The notes beneath the pieces are model-generated. The model was not told where the DNA came from and ran no database searches. It saw nothing but the letters and a program-made list of their open reading frames with translations. A DNA stretch of 64,000 nucleotides from Tardiphaga alba (lineage in GTDB: Bacteria > Pseudomonadota > Alphaproteobacteria > Rhizobiales > Xanthobacteraceae), in the NCBI RefSeq assembly GCF_018279705.1, contig NZ_CP036498.1, positions 310,001 through 374,000 of the forward strand, in the 5' to 3' direction. This document shows positions 54,205 to 62,482 of the stretch, piece after piece (position 1 is the stretch's first letter; the number at the start of each line of letters is the position of its first letter). The translations under genes and the position numbers were made by a program.

Positions 54205-54960
54205 ATGACTGCTTCACCGACACCATGGCGCGCGACTGTCCTCACGCTGTTTCCCGAGATGTTTCCGGGGCCGCTGGGCATCAGTCTGGCCGGCCGTGCG
54301 CTGGCTTCCGGCCTGTGGTCGCTGGAAGCCCGGGATATCCGTGCTTCGGCTACCGACAAGCATCGTAGCGTCGATGATACGCCGGCTGGCGGAGGGCCGG
54401 GCATGGTGCTGCGCGCCGATGTGCTGGCTGCGGCCATCGATGCCGTCGATGCCGCCGCCGAGCGGCCCAGGCTGATGATGAGCCCGCGTGGTCGGCCATT
54501 GACCCAGGCGCGCGTGGCGGAACTTGCGGCCGGGCCGGGGCCGCTGATCGTCTGCGGTCGCTTTGAGGGCATCGACCAGCGCGTCATCGATGGGCGACAG
54601 CTTGAGGAAGTCTCGATCGGCGATTACGTGCTGTCGGGCGGTGAAATCGCTGCCATGACCCTGATCGATGCCTGCGTACGGCTGCTGCCGGGCGTGATGG
54701 GCAAGCTGGAGTCCGGTTCCGACGAGAGTTTCTCGGATGGCCTACTGGAGTACCCGCAATACACCCGCCCGCAGGTTTTCGAGGGCCGGCCGATCCCGGA
54801 CGTCCTTTTGTCTGGCGATCACGCCAAGGTAGCCGCCTGGCGCCTTGCGGAATCCGAGGCTTTGACGGAAAAACGGCGGCCCGACCTATGGGCAGCGCGC
54901 CCAAAAGCGCCGGAATCAGGCAGGAAGCGAAAATCGCCAAAATTCACGACGCCCGAGTGA
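54205..54960 (+). CDS. trmD: tRNA (guanine37-N1)-methyltransferase
   Basis: Methylates G37 next to the anticodon, preventing frameshifts. Its 251 residues form a SPOUT trefoil-knot enzyme: [43 protein letters not shown] and [15 protein letters not shown] (knot and SAM site), and [13 protein letters not shown]. It is separated from rimM by the oxidoreductase/HxlR pair and a repeat, so it probably needs its own promoter or read-through. rplS follows. Confidence 0.97.
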   Translation: MTASPTPWRATVLTLFPEMFPGPLGISLAGRALASGLWSLEARDIRASATDKHRSVDDTPAGGGPGMVLRADVLAAAIDAVDAAAERPRLMMSPRGRPLTQARVAELAAGPGPLIVCGRFEGIDQRVIDGRQLEEVSIGDYVLSGGEIAAMTLIDACVRLLPGVMGKLESGSDESFSDGLLEYPQYTRPQVFEGRPIPDVLLSGDHAKVAAWRLAESEALTEKRRPDLWAARPKAPESGRKRKSPKFTTPE

Positions 54961-55082
54961 CACAGACGGGTGACAACGGCTTTGCTTTGCTGTAGAGCAG
55001 CGCCACATCCGTGCACTGGCAGGGTAAGAGTTTCGCGCGCAGCCCGCGCCGACGTCTGGGCGCGCCGCCGATGGAGATTTCG

Positions 55083-55481
55083 ATGAACCTCATTCAGACG
55101 CTCGAAAAAGAGCAGTTCGACCGCTTGTCCGCAACCAAGTCGATTCCGGAATTCGGTCCGGGCGACACCGTCATCGTCAACGTGAAGGTTGTCGAAGGCG
55201 AGCGCACCCGCGTGCAGGCCTATGAAGGCGTCTGCATCGGCCGCAACGGCGGTGGCATCAATGAGAGCTTCACCGTGCGCAAGATTTCGTATGGCGAGGG
55301 TGTCGAGCGCGTGTTCCCGCTGCTCTCCCCGATGATCGACTCGATCAAGGTCGTGCGCCGCGGCAAGGTGCGTCGCGCCAAGCTGTATTACCTGCGCGAT
55401 CTGCGCGGCAAGTCGGCCCGCATCACCGAGAAGAAGACCGAGCGTCCGGCCAAGGCCAAGGTCGCGGCTGCCGCCGAGTAA
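55083..55481 (+). CDS. rplS: 50S ribosomal protein L19
   Basis: A 132-residue protein at the 30S-50S interface. Motifs: [49 protein letters not shown] and [20 protein letters not shown], with an Ala/Lys tail. The ATG at 55083 ([11 protein letters not shown]) follows GGAGA. The open frame upstream to 55011 is a GC-rich leader without similarity to L19. It ends with a strong terminator. Confidence 0.98.
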   Translation: MNLIQTLEKEQFDRLSATKSIPEFGPGDTVIVNVKVVEGERTRVQAYEGVCIGRNGGGINESFTVRKISYGEGVERVFPLLSPMIDSIKVVRRGKVRRAKLYYLRDLRGKSARITEKKTERPAKAKVAAAAE

Positions 55482-55514
55482 TTTTTCGCGTCACGCGAAG
55501 ATTTTCGAATTCGG

Positions 55515-55542
55515 AAAAGCGCGGCGCAAGCCGCGCTTTTTT
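55515..55542 (+). terminator. Rho-independent terminator of rplS
   Basis: A perfect 11-base-pair stem, AAAAGCGCGGC / GCCGCGCTTTT, closed by a GCAA tetraloop and followed by TTTTTTG. It ends the trmD-rplS transcript. Confidence 0.93.
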
Positions 55543-55555
55543 GTTGTGCTCCCTC

Positions 55556-55641
55556 CGTCATTGCGAGCGCAGCGAAGCAATCCAGTCTTTCTTTGTTTGG
55601 CTCTGGATTGCTTCGTCGCCGAGAGGCTCCTCGCAATGACG
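55556..55641. repeat. Palindromic repeat, family F
   Basis: Begins CGTCATTGCGAGCGCAGCGA, contains AGCAATCCAG / CTGGATTGCT, and ends CTCGCAATGACGG: a clean long hairpin. A diverged copy is at 25636-25719. It lies just behind the rplS terminator. Confidence 0.9.
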
Positions 55642-55673
55642 GTCTTATTGGCGTCTTCACGCCGCGATGCTAT

Positions 55674-55815
55674 ATGACTGGAATGTTTCTAGACCTGCAC
55701 CAGCACGCTTTGCGCATCGTCATCGACGATCACAGCCGGCTGCCCGGTCGCTTCTTCGGCCGCTTCACGACCTCCATCGTGGGTGCGCTTAGAAGCGCGT
55801 GAGCAGTCTCACGCG
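55674..55815 (+). other. leuC leader: possible 42-codon upstream ORF ending in a hairpin
   Basis: In the 441-base gap between rplS and leuC an ATG at 55674 (or 55683) opens a short frame (MTGMFLDLHQHALRIVIDDH...) that stops at 55800-55802. The stop lies within the perfect hairpin CGCGTGAG-CAGT-CTCACGCG (55796-55815), about 110 bases before leuC. No T-run follows, and Leu codons are scattered, not clustered, so this is not a textbook leucine attenuator. No strong ribosome-binding site is visible. It may be a leader ORF or chance. The rest of the gap holds the rplS terminator and a family F repeat. Confidence 0.3.
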
Positions 55816-55922
55816 TTAAGCCTTCCTCGCGTTGCGCGCCTCTGTCGCCCCTGCGGCACATTCTGGCAGCAGCAACCGGTCCGAAATTCTCAAAAAGAAA
55901 TTCCAAGTCAGGCTCAAGCAAA

Positions 55923-57335
55923 ATGACAACATCCAAGCCGACCACTTTGTACGACAAGATCTGGGACGACCACGTCGTCGAGCAAGCCGATGACGGCACC
56001 TGCCTGCTCTATATCGATCGCCATCTGGTGCATGAAGTGACCTCGCCGCAGGCCTTTGAAGGTCTGCGCGCCGCCGGTCGCAAGGTGCATGCGCCGGGCA
56101 AGACGCTCGCCGTCGTCGATCACAACGTGCCGACCACCGATCGCACGCTGCCCAATCCCGATCCGGAAAGCGCCGAGCAGATCAGGACGCTGGAAGAGAA
56201 TGTCCGCGAATTCGGCATCGAATATTACAACGAATTCGACAAGCGCCAGGGCATCGTCCATGTCATCGGCCCCGAGCAGGGTTTTACGCTGCCGGGCACG
56301 ACCGTTGTTTGCGGTGATAGCCACACTTCGACGCATGGTGCCTTCGGCGCGCTCGCGCACGGCATCGGTACGTCGGAGGTCGAGCATGTTCTGGCGACGC
56401 AAACGCTGATCCAGAAGAAGGCGAAGAACATGCGTGCCATCGTCGATGGCAAGCTGCCCGACGGTGTCACCGCCAAGGACATCATTCTGGCGATCATCGG
56501 CGAGATCGGCACCGCCGGCGGCACCGGCTATGTGCTGGAATATGCCGGCGAGGCGATCCATTCGCTGTCGATGGAAGGCCGCATGACGGTCTGCAACATG
56601 TCCATCGAAGGCGGCGCCCGCGCCGGCCTGATCGCGCCGGACGAAGTCGCCTATGAATTCCTGAAAGGCCGTCCGATGTCGCCGAAAGGCGAGATGTGGG
56701 ACAAGGCCGTCGCCTATTGGAATACGCTGCGCACCGATGAAGGCGCGCATTTCGATCACGAGATCCGTCTCGACGCTGCCAAGCTGCCGCCCATCGTCAC
56801 CTGGGGCACGTCGCCCGAGGACGTCATCTCGATCGCCGGCAAGGTGCCGAACCCTGCTGACATCGCCGACGAAGCCAAGCGTCTCTCCAAGGAGCGTGCG
56901 CTGGCCTATATGGGCCTCACCGCCGGCACCAAGATCACCGATATCAAGATCGATCGCGTCTTCATCGGCTCCTGCACCAATGGCCGTATCGAGGACATGC
57001 GCGCTGCGGCCAAGATGATCGACGGCAAGACCATCAACGGCAATGTCTCGGGCATGATCGTGCCGGGCTCGGGCCTGGTGAAGGAGCAAGCGGAAGCCGA
57101 AGGTCTCGACAAGATCTTCATCAAGGCCGGCTTCGAATGGCGCGAGCCCGGTTGCTCCATGTGCCTGGCGATGAACCCGGACAAGTTGAAGCCGGAAGAG
57201 CGCTGCGCCGCCACCTCGAACCGCAACTTTGAAGGCCGCCAGGGCCACAAGGGCCGCACCCATCTGGTGTCGCCGGCGATGGCAGCCGCTGCCGCGATCG
57301 CAGGCCACTTCGTGGATATCCGCGACTGGCACTGA
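55923..57335 (+). CDS. leuC: 3-isopropylmalate dehydratase large subunit
   Basis: Isomerises 2- to 3-isopropylmalate in leucine synthesis with a [4Fe-4S] cluster. It is 470 residues of the aconitase family: [37 protein letters not shown] and [15 protein letters not shown] supply the three cluster cysteines, and [18 protein letters not shown] the C-terminal signature. Its partner leuD lies 4.3 kb downstream, with unrelated genes between; leuA and leuB are not in the window. Confidence 0.98.
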   Translation: MTTSKPTTLYDKIWDDHVVEQADDGTCLLYIDRHLVHEVTSPQAFEGLRAAGRKVHAPGKTLAVVDHNVPTTDRTLPNPDPESAEQIRTLEENVREFGIEYYNEFDKRQGIVHVIGPEQGFTLPGTTVVCGDSHTSTHGAFGALAHGIGTSEVEHVLATQTLIQKKAKNMRAIVDGKLPDGVTAKDIILAIIGEIGTAGGTGYVLEYAGEAIHSLSMEGRMTVCNMSIEGGARAGLIAPDEVAYEFLKGRPMSPKGEMWDKAVAYWNTLRTDEGAHFDHEIRLDAAKLPPIVTWGTSPEDVISIAGKVPNPADIADEAKRLSKERALAYMGLTAGTKITDIKIDRVFIGSCTNGRIEDMRAAAKMIDGKTINGNVSGMIVPGSGLVKEQAEAEGLDKIFIKAGFEWREPGCSMCLAMNPDKLKPEERCAATSNRNFEGRQGHKGRTHLVSPAMAAAAAIAGHFVDIRDWH

Positions 57336-57349
57336 GCCAGCGATAATCG

Positions 57350-57472
57350 GTAGCCTGGATGGAGCCAACGGGTCGCGCGAGGCGGCCCAATGATAAACTC
57401 CGCGAAATCCAGGTACCGGCCAGCGAGTTGAAGCGCGAGTTCCCGGATTGCGCTTCGCTCCATCCGGGCTAC
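57350..57472. repeat. Palindromic repeat, family A (diverged)
   Basis: Begins GTAGCCTGGATGGAGCCAAC and ends GATTGCGCTTCGCTCCATCC followed by GGGCTAC, the reverse complement of the family A start. The centre differs from the other two copies. It lies between leuC and the YcaQ-type gene, and the nominal upstream extension of that gene would translate it. Confidence 0.8.
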
Positions 57473-57481
57473 TTTCTGCGG

Positions 57482-58651
57482 ATGCCTCGCTCGCCCGCCA
57501 CTCCGGTACCTATTTCCACCTCCGCTGCCCGCCGCATTTGGCTGCGGGCACAGCGGCTCGATGAGCGCGCGCCGTTTGGCGAAGGCCCGGACGCCGTGGC
57601 GCGTGCCGTCGCGCATCTCGGCTATGTGCAGATCGACACGATCAACGTCATCGAGCGCTGCCACCATCATATCCTGTTTGCGCGCATCCCGAATTATCGT
57701 CGCGGTGATCTCAAACAGGCTCAGTCCATCGACAAGAGCGTGTTCGAATACTGGACCCATGCGCTTGCTTATGTGCCGAGCGCGGATCTGCCCTTCTTCA
57801 TTCCCGACATGAAGTATTATCGCGCCAATGGCCATGGCTGGTGCGCGACGGTGACGCCGGCGGAGAAACGCAAGGTGATGCGGCTGGCGAAAGCAGGTCC
57901 GCTGTCGATCCGCGACATCGAGGACGACGTGCTGCGCGAGAAGGACCATGAATGGGCCAGCCGCAAGCCGTCGAAGCGCGCGCTGCAGCTCGCCTTCTTC
58001 GAAGGGCATCTGACCGTTTCCGAACGCACGGGGATGCTGAAGACCTATGACTTTCTGCTCCGGCATTTCGGCTGGGATCGCTTGCCGAAGGCCGCGACGG
58101 GTGGTGAGATTTTCGCCTATCTGCTCGACCGTGCGCTGCGCTCGCAAGGCATCGTCAGTCTCGATTCGATCTGCCATCTCGATGCGCCCTCAAAAGCCGG
58201 CGTGCGCAAGCTGATCGAGACGCGAGTCCGCAAGGGTATGTTGCTGCCTGTCGCGCTCGAAGGCGCCGGCAAGCAGGAGCATTGGGCGACGCCGGAGATC
58301 ATCGAGGCGACCGAGAATGCGCCGCACGATCTCGTGCATCTGCTGTCGCCCTTCGATCCGCTGATCATCCAGCGCAAGCGCACGCATCTTGTCTTCGGCC
58401 ACGACCATCGTTTTGAGGCGTATGTGCCGAAGGAGAAGCGCAAGCTCGGCTATTTCGCATTGCCGGTGCTGGTCGATGACAAGATCGTTGCTGCGATCGA
58501 TCTCAAGACCGATCGACAGAACCGGAAGCTCCTGATGCAGCAATGGAGCTGGGTCGGCGAGGGGCTCGAGAAGAAAGCGCCGCGAAAAGAATGGAAGCGC
58601 CGCATCGAGGATGAGCTGCATCGCTTCGAGGCGTTTCAGTTAGGAGAGTAG
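57482..58651 (+). CDS. YcaQ/AlkX-family winged-helix DNA glycosylase
   Basis: A 389-residue member of the HTH_42 (DUF1006) family. E. coli YcaQ unhooks DNA interstrand crosslinks made by nitrogen mustards. The catalytic QxD motif is Gln50-Ile-Asp52 in GYVQIDTINVIERCHHH. Further family motifs are EYWTHALAYVP, KPSKRALQLAFFEGHL and LLSPFDPLIIQRKR. I chose the ATG at 57482 (MPRSPATP); the frame upstream runs through a palindromic repeat. It is a single gene between two repeats. Confidence 0.88.
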   Translation: MPRSPATPVPISTSAARRIWLRAQRLDERAPFGEGPDAVARAVAHLGYVQIDTINVIERCHHHILFARIPNYRRGDLKQAQSIDKSVFEYWTHALAYVPSADLPFFIPDMKYYRANGHGWCATVTPAEKRKVMRLAKAGPLSIRDIEDDVLREKDHEWASRKPSKRALQLAFFEGHLTVSERTGMLKTYDFLLRHFGWDRLPKAATGGEIFAYLLDRALRSQGIVSLDSICHLDAPSKAGVRKLIETRVRKGMLLPVALEGAGKQEHWATPEIIEATENAPHDLVHLLSPFDPLIIQRKRTHLVFGHDHRFEAYVPKEKRKLGYFALPVLVDDKIVAAIDLKTDRQNRKLLMQQWSWVGEGLEKKAPRKEWKRRIEDELHRFEAFQLGE

Positions 58652-58664
58652 CAACACTCTCCCA

Positions 58665-58789
58665 TGTCGTCCGCGGGCTTGACCCGCGGACCCATCTTCC
58701 CCTTTGGGTCAGTAAAGATGGGTGACCGGGCTTTCGCCGCGCCGAAGGGCTTCAGCCCCGCAGGCGGATCAAGCCCGGCCATGACGGAG
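58665..58789. repeat. Palindromic repeat, family E
   Basis: Begins GTCGTCCGCGGGCTTGACCC-GCGGA, then CCCATCTT / AAGATGGGT, and ends GGATCAAGCCCGGCCATGACG. It combines the GGGCTTGACCC core seen at 6831-6926 with the CCGGCCATGACG end of family D. It fills the convergent gap between the YcaQ-type gene and the Gly-rich secreted protein gene. Confidence 0.75.
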
Positions 58790-58792
58790 TAT

Positions 58793-59449
58793 TTAGGAGC
58801 GCTCACCAATACGCATGAAACCGGTGATGATGCCGATAGTGCCAGTGGCGGTGATGCCAGGGCGGTAACGGCAGATTTTTCGCGGGCCGTAATAGGTCCA
58901 GATCACACGGCAAAAGCGGTGCGGGCCGTAATAATAGCGGGGCCCATAATAGCGCGGCGCGTAGCCGTAATAACGCGGCCCGAAATAACGGTGGCGATGG
59001 AAGTGGCGGCGGTGGCCGTAATAGGCCGGCGCATAAACGCCGCGCCGGACGAAGGCCGGTCCGCCGTATCGAATGCCGCCGCCATGGAATGCGGGTCCGC
59101 GCCTGAAACCGCCGCCGGCAAAAGTGGGGCGATGAAACCCTCCGCCACGGAATGCCGGTGCAGCCGCGCGGAATCCGCCGCCGCGAAAGCCGCCGCCATG
59201 AAAAGCATGTCCGCCACCGCGGAATCCGCCGCCACCGCGAAAGCCACCCCCGCCGCCACCGCGGCCGCGATGCTGAACCTGCGTGGTGAGCGCATCGCGT
59301 GCCTGCTTCGCGGCCGGCGCCATGCCGGGATTGCTCAATGACAGCGCTTGTGCGCTTGGCGCGAGAGACAGCATCACGGTCGCCGTCGCGGCGATACCGA
59401 GCGCGCGCGTGACGGCATTCCGAATTGCAGAGGCCCGATCGATTGTCAT
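58793..59449 (-). CDS. Secreted Gly/Phe/His/Tyr-rich protein 1
   Basis: A 218-residue protein with a signal peptide (about 1-36, cleavage near AQALS). The mature start SLSNPGMAPAAKQARDALTTQ is followed by FRGGG repeats (about 70-125) and a Tyr/His/Arg region rich in YYGPRYY and HRHRYFG. Two cysteines flank a short loop near the end (FCRVIWTYYGPRKICRY). The ATG at 59449 follows GGGAGG. The mature N-terminus resembles the protein at 60222-60518. It may bind metal or surfaces; I do not know a function. Confidence 0.75.
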   Translation of the reverse strand: MTIDRASAIRNAVTRALGIAATATVMLSLAPSAQALSLSNPGMAPAAKQARDALTTQVQHRGRGGGGGGFRGGGGFRGGGHAFHGGGFRGGGFRAAAPAFRGGGFHRPTFAGGGFRRGPAFHGGGIRYGGPAFVRRGVYAPAYYGHRRHFHRHRYFGPRYYGYAPRYYGPRYYYGPHRFCRVIWTYYGPRKICRYRPGITATGTIGIITGFMRIGERS

Positions 59450-59648
59450 GACTATCACCCTCCCAGAGGCGGATCGCGCAGCAGTTCTCGTTGCCGCAGA
59501 TGGTGATCTGCGTGCGGTGGCCGTGCGCGTGTTGTGTGCCCTTGGGTGAAAGCTAGGAGCGTCGATCTGAACGCATCATGAATGAATGCGTCAAAATGAA
59601 ACGGGCACCGCGAAGGCGCCCGTTATGATGGTCTGCGATGTGCAGTGC

Positions 59649-60095
59649 TTACCAGCGGCCGAACGAGAAACCGACGCTGATCGGACCGCCACCGAAGCGC
59701 GGTCCGTAGCCATAGGCGCCGTAGGGGCGGTAGCCGTAGGGCCGATAACCGTAGCCGCTGTAATAGGTCGGAGCGTAGTAGGAGCGATAGACCGGGCGAT
59801 AGCCATAGCCGTAACGCGGTCCGTAATATGGCCGGTAGCCGTAGTGACGGTGGCCCCAGTGACGGTGATGGCCCCAATGACGATGGCCGAAGTGGCGATG
59901 GCCGTGGAAATGACGGTGATGATGGCGATAGTGCCGGTGCTGCGAGCTGAAGTCGGTCACGCGCGCCTTGTCTTGCGCGGCTTTGTCCTGCACGGCGGCC
60001 TTTGCCGGCGAAGCGGCCAGCGCAGGCGCTGCTGCGAATGCACCGCCGAGTGAAACAGTTGCAGCTATCAGAGCTGCGCCTACCCATGTTCTCAT
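59649..60095 (-). CDS. Secreted His/Tyr/Gly-rich protein 2
   Basis: A 148-residue protein: signal peptide (MRTWVGAALIAATVSLGGAF, cleavage near ALAAS), a short Ala/Lys/Asp segment, then a His-rich block (HRHYRHHHRHFHGHRHFGHR) and a Tyr/Gly/Pro block (YGYRPYYGPRYGYG) up to the terminal GFSFGRW. I use the ATG at 60095; the frame further upstream lacks a plausible start. The His run suggests metal binding. It is the second of four consecutive leftward secreted-protein genes. Confidence 0.75.
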   Translation of the reverse strand: MRTWVGAALIAATVSLGGAFAAAPALAASPAKAAVQDKAAQDKARVTDFSSQHRHYRHHHRHFHGHRHFGHRHWGHHRHWGHRHYGYRPYYGPRYGYGYRPVYRSYYAPTYYSGYGYRPYGYRPYGAYGYGPRFGGGPISVGFSFGRW

Positions 60096-60221
60096 GATTG
60101 TCCTCGCTGAAATCTGTTTGTCGCCTTGATCACTCAACGCGTTCGTTCGATCCAATTTCCCGCGACAAGGAGACGCGGTGAAATGCGCGATGTGGAATTG
60201 CTCCACATCGCGCGCGTTCTG

Positions 60222-60518
60222 TTAGCGCCAGTGGCGATGACGGTGGTGGCCGTAATGCGGGCGATGCCAGCCGTGATGGCGGCGGACATGGTGATGACGA
60301 TGCCAGCCATGGTGGCGACGCACGTGATGATGGCGATAGCCGCGGTGATGATGATGGCGACGATACTGCACGTCGGTCTTCAGGCCTTCGCCAGCGCCTT
60401 GCACCGTTGCGGCCACGCCGGGATTGTTGAGCGAGACTGCGTTCGCCTGCTGCGACGGTGCAGCCACGAACATCAGGCCGGCAACGGCGGCAAGGCCGAA
60501 AAGCTTTTTCAAGTTCAC
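60222..60518 (-). CDS. Secreted His-rich protein 3
   Basis: A 98-residue protein starting with GTG at 60518 (VNLKKLFGLAAVAGLMF), preceded by AGGAGAG. The signal peptide ends near ANAVS. The mature part begins SLNNPGVAATVQGAGEGLKT, similar to protein 1, and then is almost only His, Arg, Trp and Gly with the repeated unit VRRHHGWHR (two copies). It is probably a periplasmic or extracellular metal-binding or structural peptide. Confidence 0.75.
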   Translation of the reverse strand: MNLKKLFGLAAVAGLMFVAAPSQQANAVSLNNPGVAATVQGAGEGLKTDVQYRRHHHHRGYRHHHVRRHHGWHRHHHVRRHHGWHRPHYGHHRHRHWR

Positions 60519-60743
60519 GAGTACTCTCCTGGATTCCGCGGGCATCTGAACATGCACGCTGCATGGGGTTCATTGCCCATGCGCAGACGCTAGGTCTCGT
60601 GAGGTGAACGCAAAATGAATATGCGCCGCGCGTTATGCCGCACGGTTTTTGGTCGCAGGATTGGAACGAATGCGCGTTGGCGCGGTGCATGTTGCACGGT
60701 TGTGCCGCGTGGCGCGCACCACATCAAGGTGGTGCGTTTCGCG

Positions 60744-61043
60744 TTATCCGCGGCGCCAGTAGCAATGCGTGCGCGGCACGATCACGGTGCCACTCGGCCG
60801 ATGCTCCTGCACCAGCTGCGCCGTGCAATCGCGCACCGCATTCGGGCCGGGATTGTAGCGGGGATACACGCCGCGGGTGTCGTCGTCGCGATAGATGCGC
60901 ACACGCGGGCGCCCGCTGCTGCTCTGGGCCGAGATATCGGTGGAGCGCTTGGCGGAGGGCGCGGTCTGCGCGATGGCGCCATCGATCGACAGGCTGCCGA
61001 GCGCGAGTGCCGCCACTGCCAATGTCGCTGTCATGATCCGCAT
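60744..61043 (-). CDS. Small secreted protein 4 (two Cys)
   Basis: A 99-residue protein with a signal peptide (MRIMTATLAVAALALGSLSI, cleavage near AIAQT), a Ser/Ala linker and a short conserved-looking C-terminal module: RVRIYRDDDTRGVYPRYNPG, RDCTAQLVQEHRPSGTVIV, THCYWRRG. The two cysteines could form a disulfide. It is not His-rich like its three neighbours but is in the same orientation. I do not recognise a characterised relative. Confidence 0.7.
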   Translation of the reverse strand: MRIMTATLAVAALALGSLSIDGAIAQTAPSAKRSTDISAQSSSGRPRVRIYRDDDTRGVYPRYNPGPNAVRDCTAQLVQEHRPSGTVIVPRTHCYWRRG

Positions 61044-61155
61044 TTGACGCCCCAGAACCGATGTCTCTTTCCGGCCGCAAAGTCTCCGATTGAGGCGGTC
61101 GCGTCAACCGTTGCGCCGCCTTGCCAACAGAACGAGATCGGCTAGACAGGAACTC

Positions 61156-61599
61156 ATGTGGCATCTGGCAAAAGCTCCCGACCTCGCAGACATGGAAGTC
61201 ATGGCGCATGAGATGTTTGCGCTGCTGCCGGAGGGCTTTCGCAAGCTCTGCGAGGGCTTGATCATCCGGGTCGATGACTTTCCCACCGATGAGGTGCTGG
61301 AGGAGCTGCAGGCCGAGACAGAATTCGACCTGCTCGGCCTGTTTCAGGGCGTCGGCCTGCCGTTCCAGTCGGGGGAGGTGTCTGGCCAGATGCCCAATAT
61401 GATCTGGCTGTATCGCCGGCCGATCCTGGATTACTGGGCCGAGCATGACGAGACCCTCGGCCATATCGTCCGCCACGTGCTGGTCCACGAGATCGGCCAC
61501 CATTTCGGCCTCTCCGACGACGATATGGAGGCCATCGAGGCTCAGGTGACTGACGAGGCTGCAGAAATGCCGCTTGGAGCGCCCGCCCGATCGGGCTAA
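61156..61599 (+). CDS. Small zincin-type metallopeptidase (MMP-like, DUF1025)
   Basis: A 147-residue cytoplasmic protein with one metal-binding motif, [13 protein letters not shown] (His111, Glu112, His115, Asp121), that is, HExxHxxxxxD, as in the minimal zincins of this family. The fold preceding it includes [21 protein letters not shown]. The substrate is unknown. I chose the ATG at 61156 because AGGAA lies just upstream and it yields the family N-terminus. It is 29 bases upstream of leuD in the same direction. Confidence 0.85.
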   Translation: MWHLAKAPDLADMEVMAHEMFALLPEGFRKLCEGLIIRVDDFPTDEVLEELQAETEFDLLGLFQGVGLPFQSGEVSGQMPNMIWLYRRPILDYWAEHDETLGHIVRHVLVHEIGHHFGLSDDDMEAIEAQVTDEAAEMPLGAPARSG

Positions 61600-61628
61600 A
61601 AAGCGCGCTCAATTCCCGAGGACACGTC

Positions 61629-62234
61629 ATGGACAAGTTCACCACGCTCGAAGGCGTCGCTGCACCGATGAAGGTGATCAATGTCGATACCGACATGATC
61701 ATCCCAAAGCAGTACCTGAAGACCATCAAGCGCACCGGCCTTGGCAAGGGGCTTTTCGCGGATGCCCGCTACAATGACGACGGCAGCGAGAACCCGGATT
61801 TCGTGCTGAACAAGCCCGCTTATCGCCAGGCCAAGATCATGGTCGCCGGCGACAATTTCGGCTGCGGCTCGTCGCGCGAGCATGCGCCCTGGGCGCTGCT
61901 GGATTTCGGCATCCGCTGCGTGATCTCGACCTCGTTCGGCGATATTTTCTACAATAACTGCTTCAAGAACGGCGTGCTGCCGATCCGCGTCTCGCAGAAG
62001 GATCTCGACGCGCTGTTTGACGATGCCGAGCGCGGCGCCAATGCCACCATCACCATCGATCTGCCGAACCAGGAGATCCGTGGTCCCGATGGCGGCACTG
62101 TGAAATTCGAGATCGACCCGTTCCGCAAGCACTGCCTGATCAACGGTCTCGACGATATCGGCCTGACCATGGAGAAGAAGACCTCCATCGACAGCTACGA
62201 AGACAAGCTGAAGGCCGAACGCGCCTGGGCGTAA
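61629..62234 (+). CDS. leuD: 3-isopropylmalate dehydratase small subunit
   Basis: The swivel-domain partner of LeuC. It is 201 residues long with [60 protein letters not shown] and the C-terminal [32 protein letters not shown] precedes the ATG. It lies 4.3 kb from leuC; the metallopeptidase gene is co-directional immediately upstream. Confidence 0.98.
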   Translation: MDKFTTLEGVAAPMKVINVDTDMIIPKQYLKTIKRTGLGKGLFADARYNDDGSENPDFVLNKPAYRQAKIMVAGDNFGCGSSREHAPWALLDFGIRCVISTSFGDIFYNNCFKNGVLPIRVSQKDLDALFDDAERGANATITIDLPNQEIRGPDGGTVKFEIDPFRKHCLINGLDDIGLTMEKKTSIDSYEDKLKAERAWA

Positions 62235-62251
62235 GCCGAGGCGCTGATGGC

Positions 62252-62459
62252 CTCCCTCCCTCCAGCCGCGAAGCGGCGCAGCGGGGTCCGACGGACGAAT
62301 TCGTCCGTCGTAGGTGGCGCGTAGCGCCGGGTGGGGTTTCTCCCCACGTAACGTCAGAGCTTGCGGAAACACCCCGCCCGTCTCGCCGGCCCACGCGAAG
62401 CAAAGCTTCGCTGGGCCGTCGATCCACCCTCCCCAGTCGCTTCGCTCCGGGGAGGGAAA
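62252..62459. repeat. Palindromic repeat, family C (long copy)
   Basis: Begins CCTCCCTCCCTCCAGCCGCG and ends CGCTTCGCTCCGGGGAGGGA, with the conserved centre GGTGGGGTTTCTCCCCACGT and AACACCCCGCCC. An additional inner inverted repeat (GGACGAATTCGTCC) is at about 62292-62305. It fills the convergent gap between leuD and the CoA-ester lyase gene. Confidence 0.85.
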
Positions 62460-62482
62460 AGAAATAGCCCTTCTCGTTAGCT

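Noticed and set aside
54961..55082. 24-residue upstream extension of rplS or a small leader peptide
   Set aside because: The in-frame ATG at 55011 gives a basic extension unknown in L19, and the ATG at 55083 has a good ribosome-binding site.
57359..57481. Extended N-terminus of the YcaQ-type protein (41 residues)
   Set aside because: This stretch is palindromic repeat family A; the protein family begins around the ATG at 57482.
59070..59290. Regular short repeats that could be mistaken for a CRISPR array
   Set aside because: They are in-frame codon repeats for FRGGG/FHGGG in a secreted protein, without constant repeats and unique spacers.
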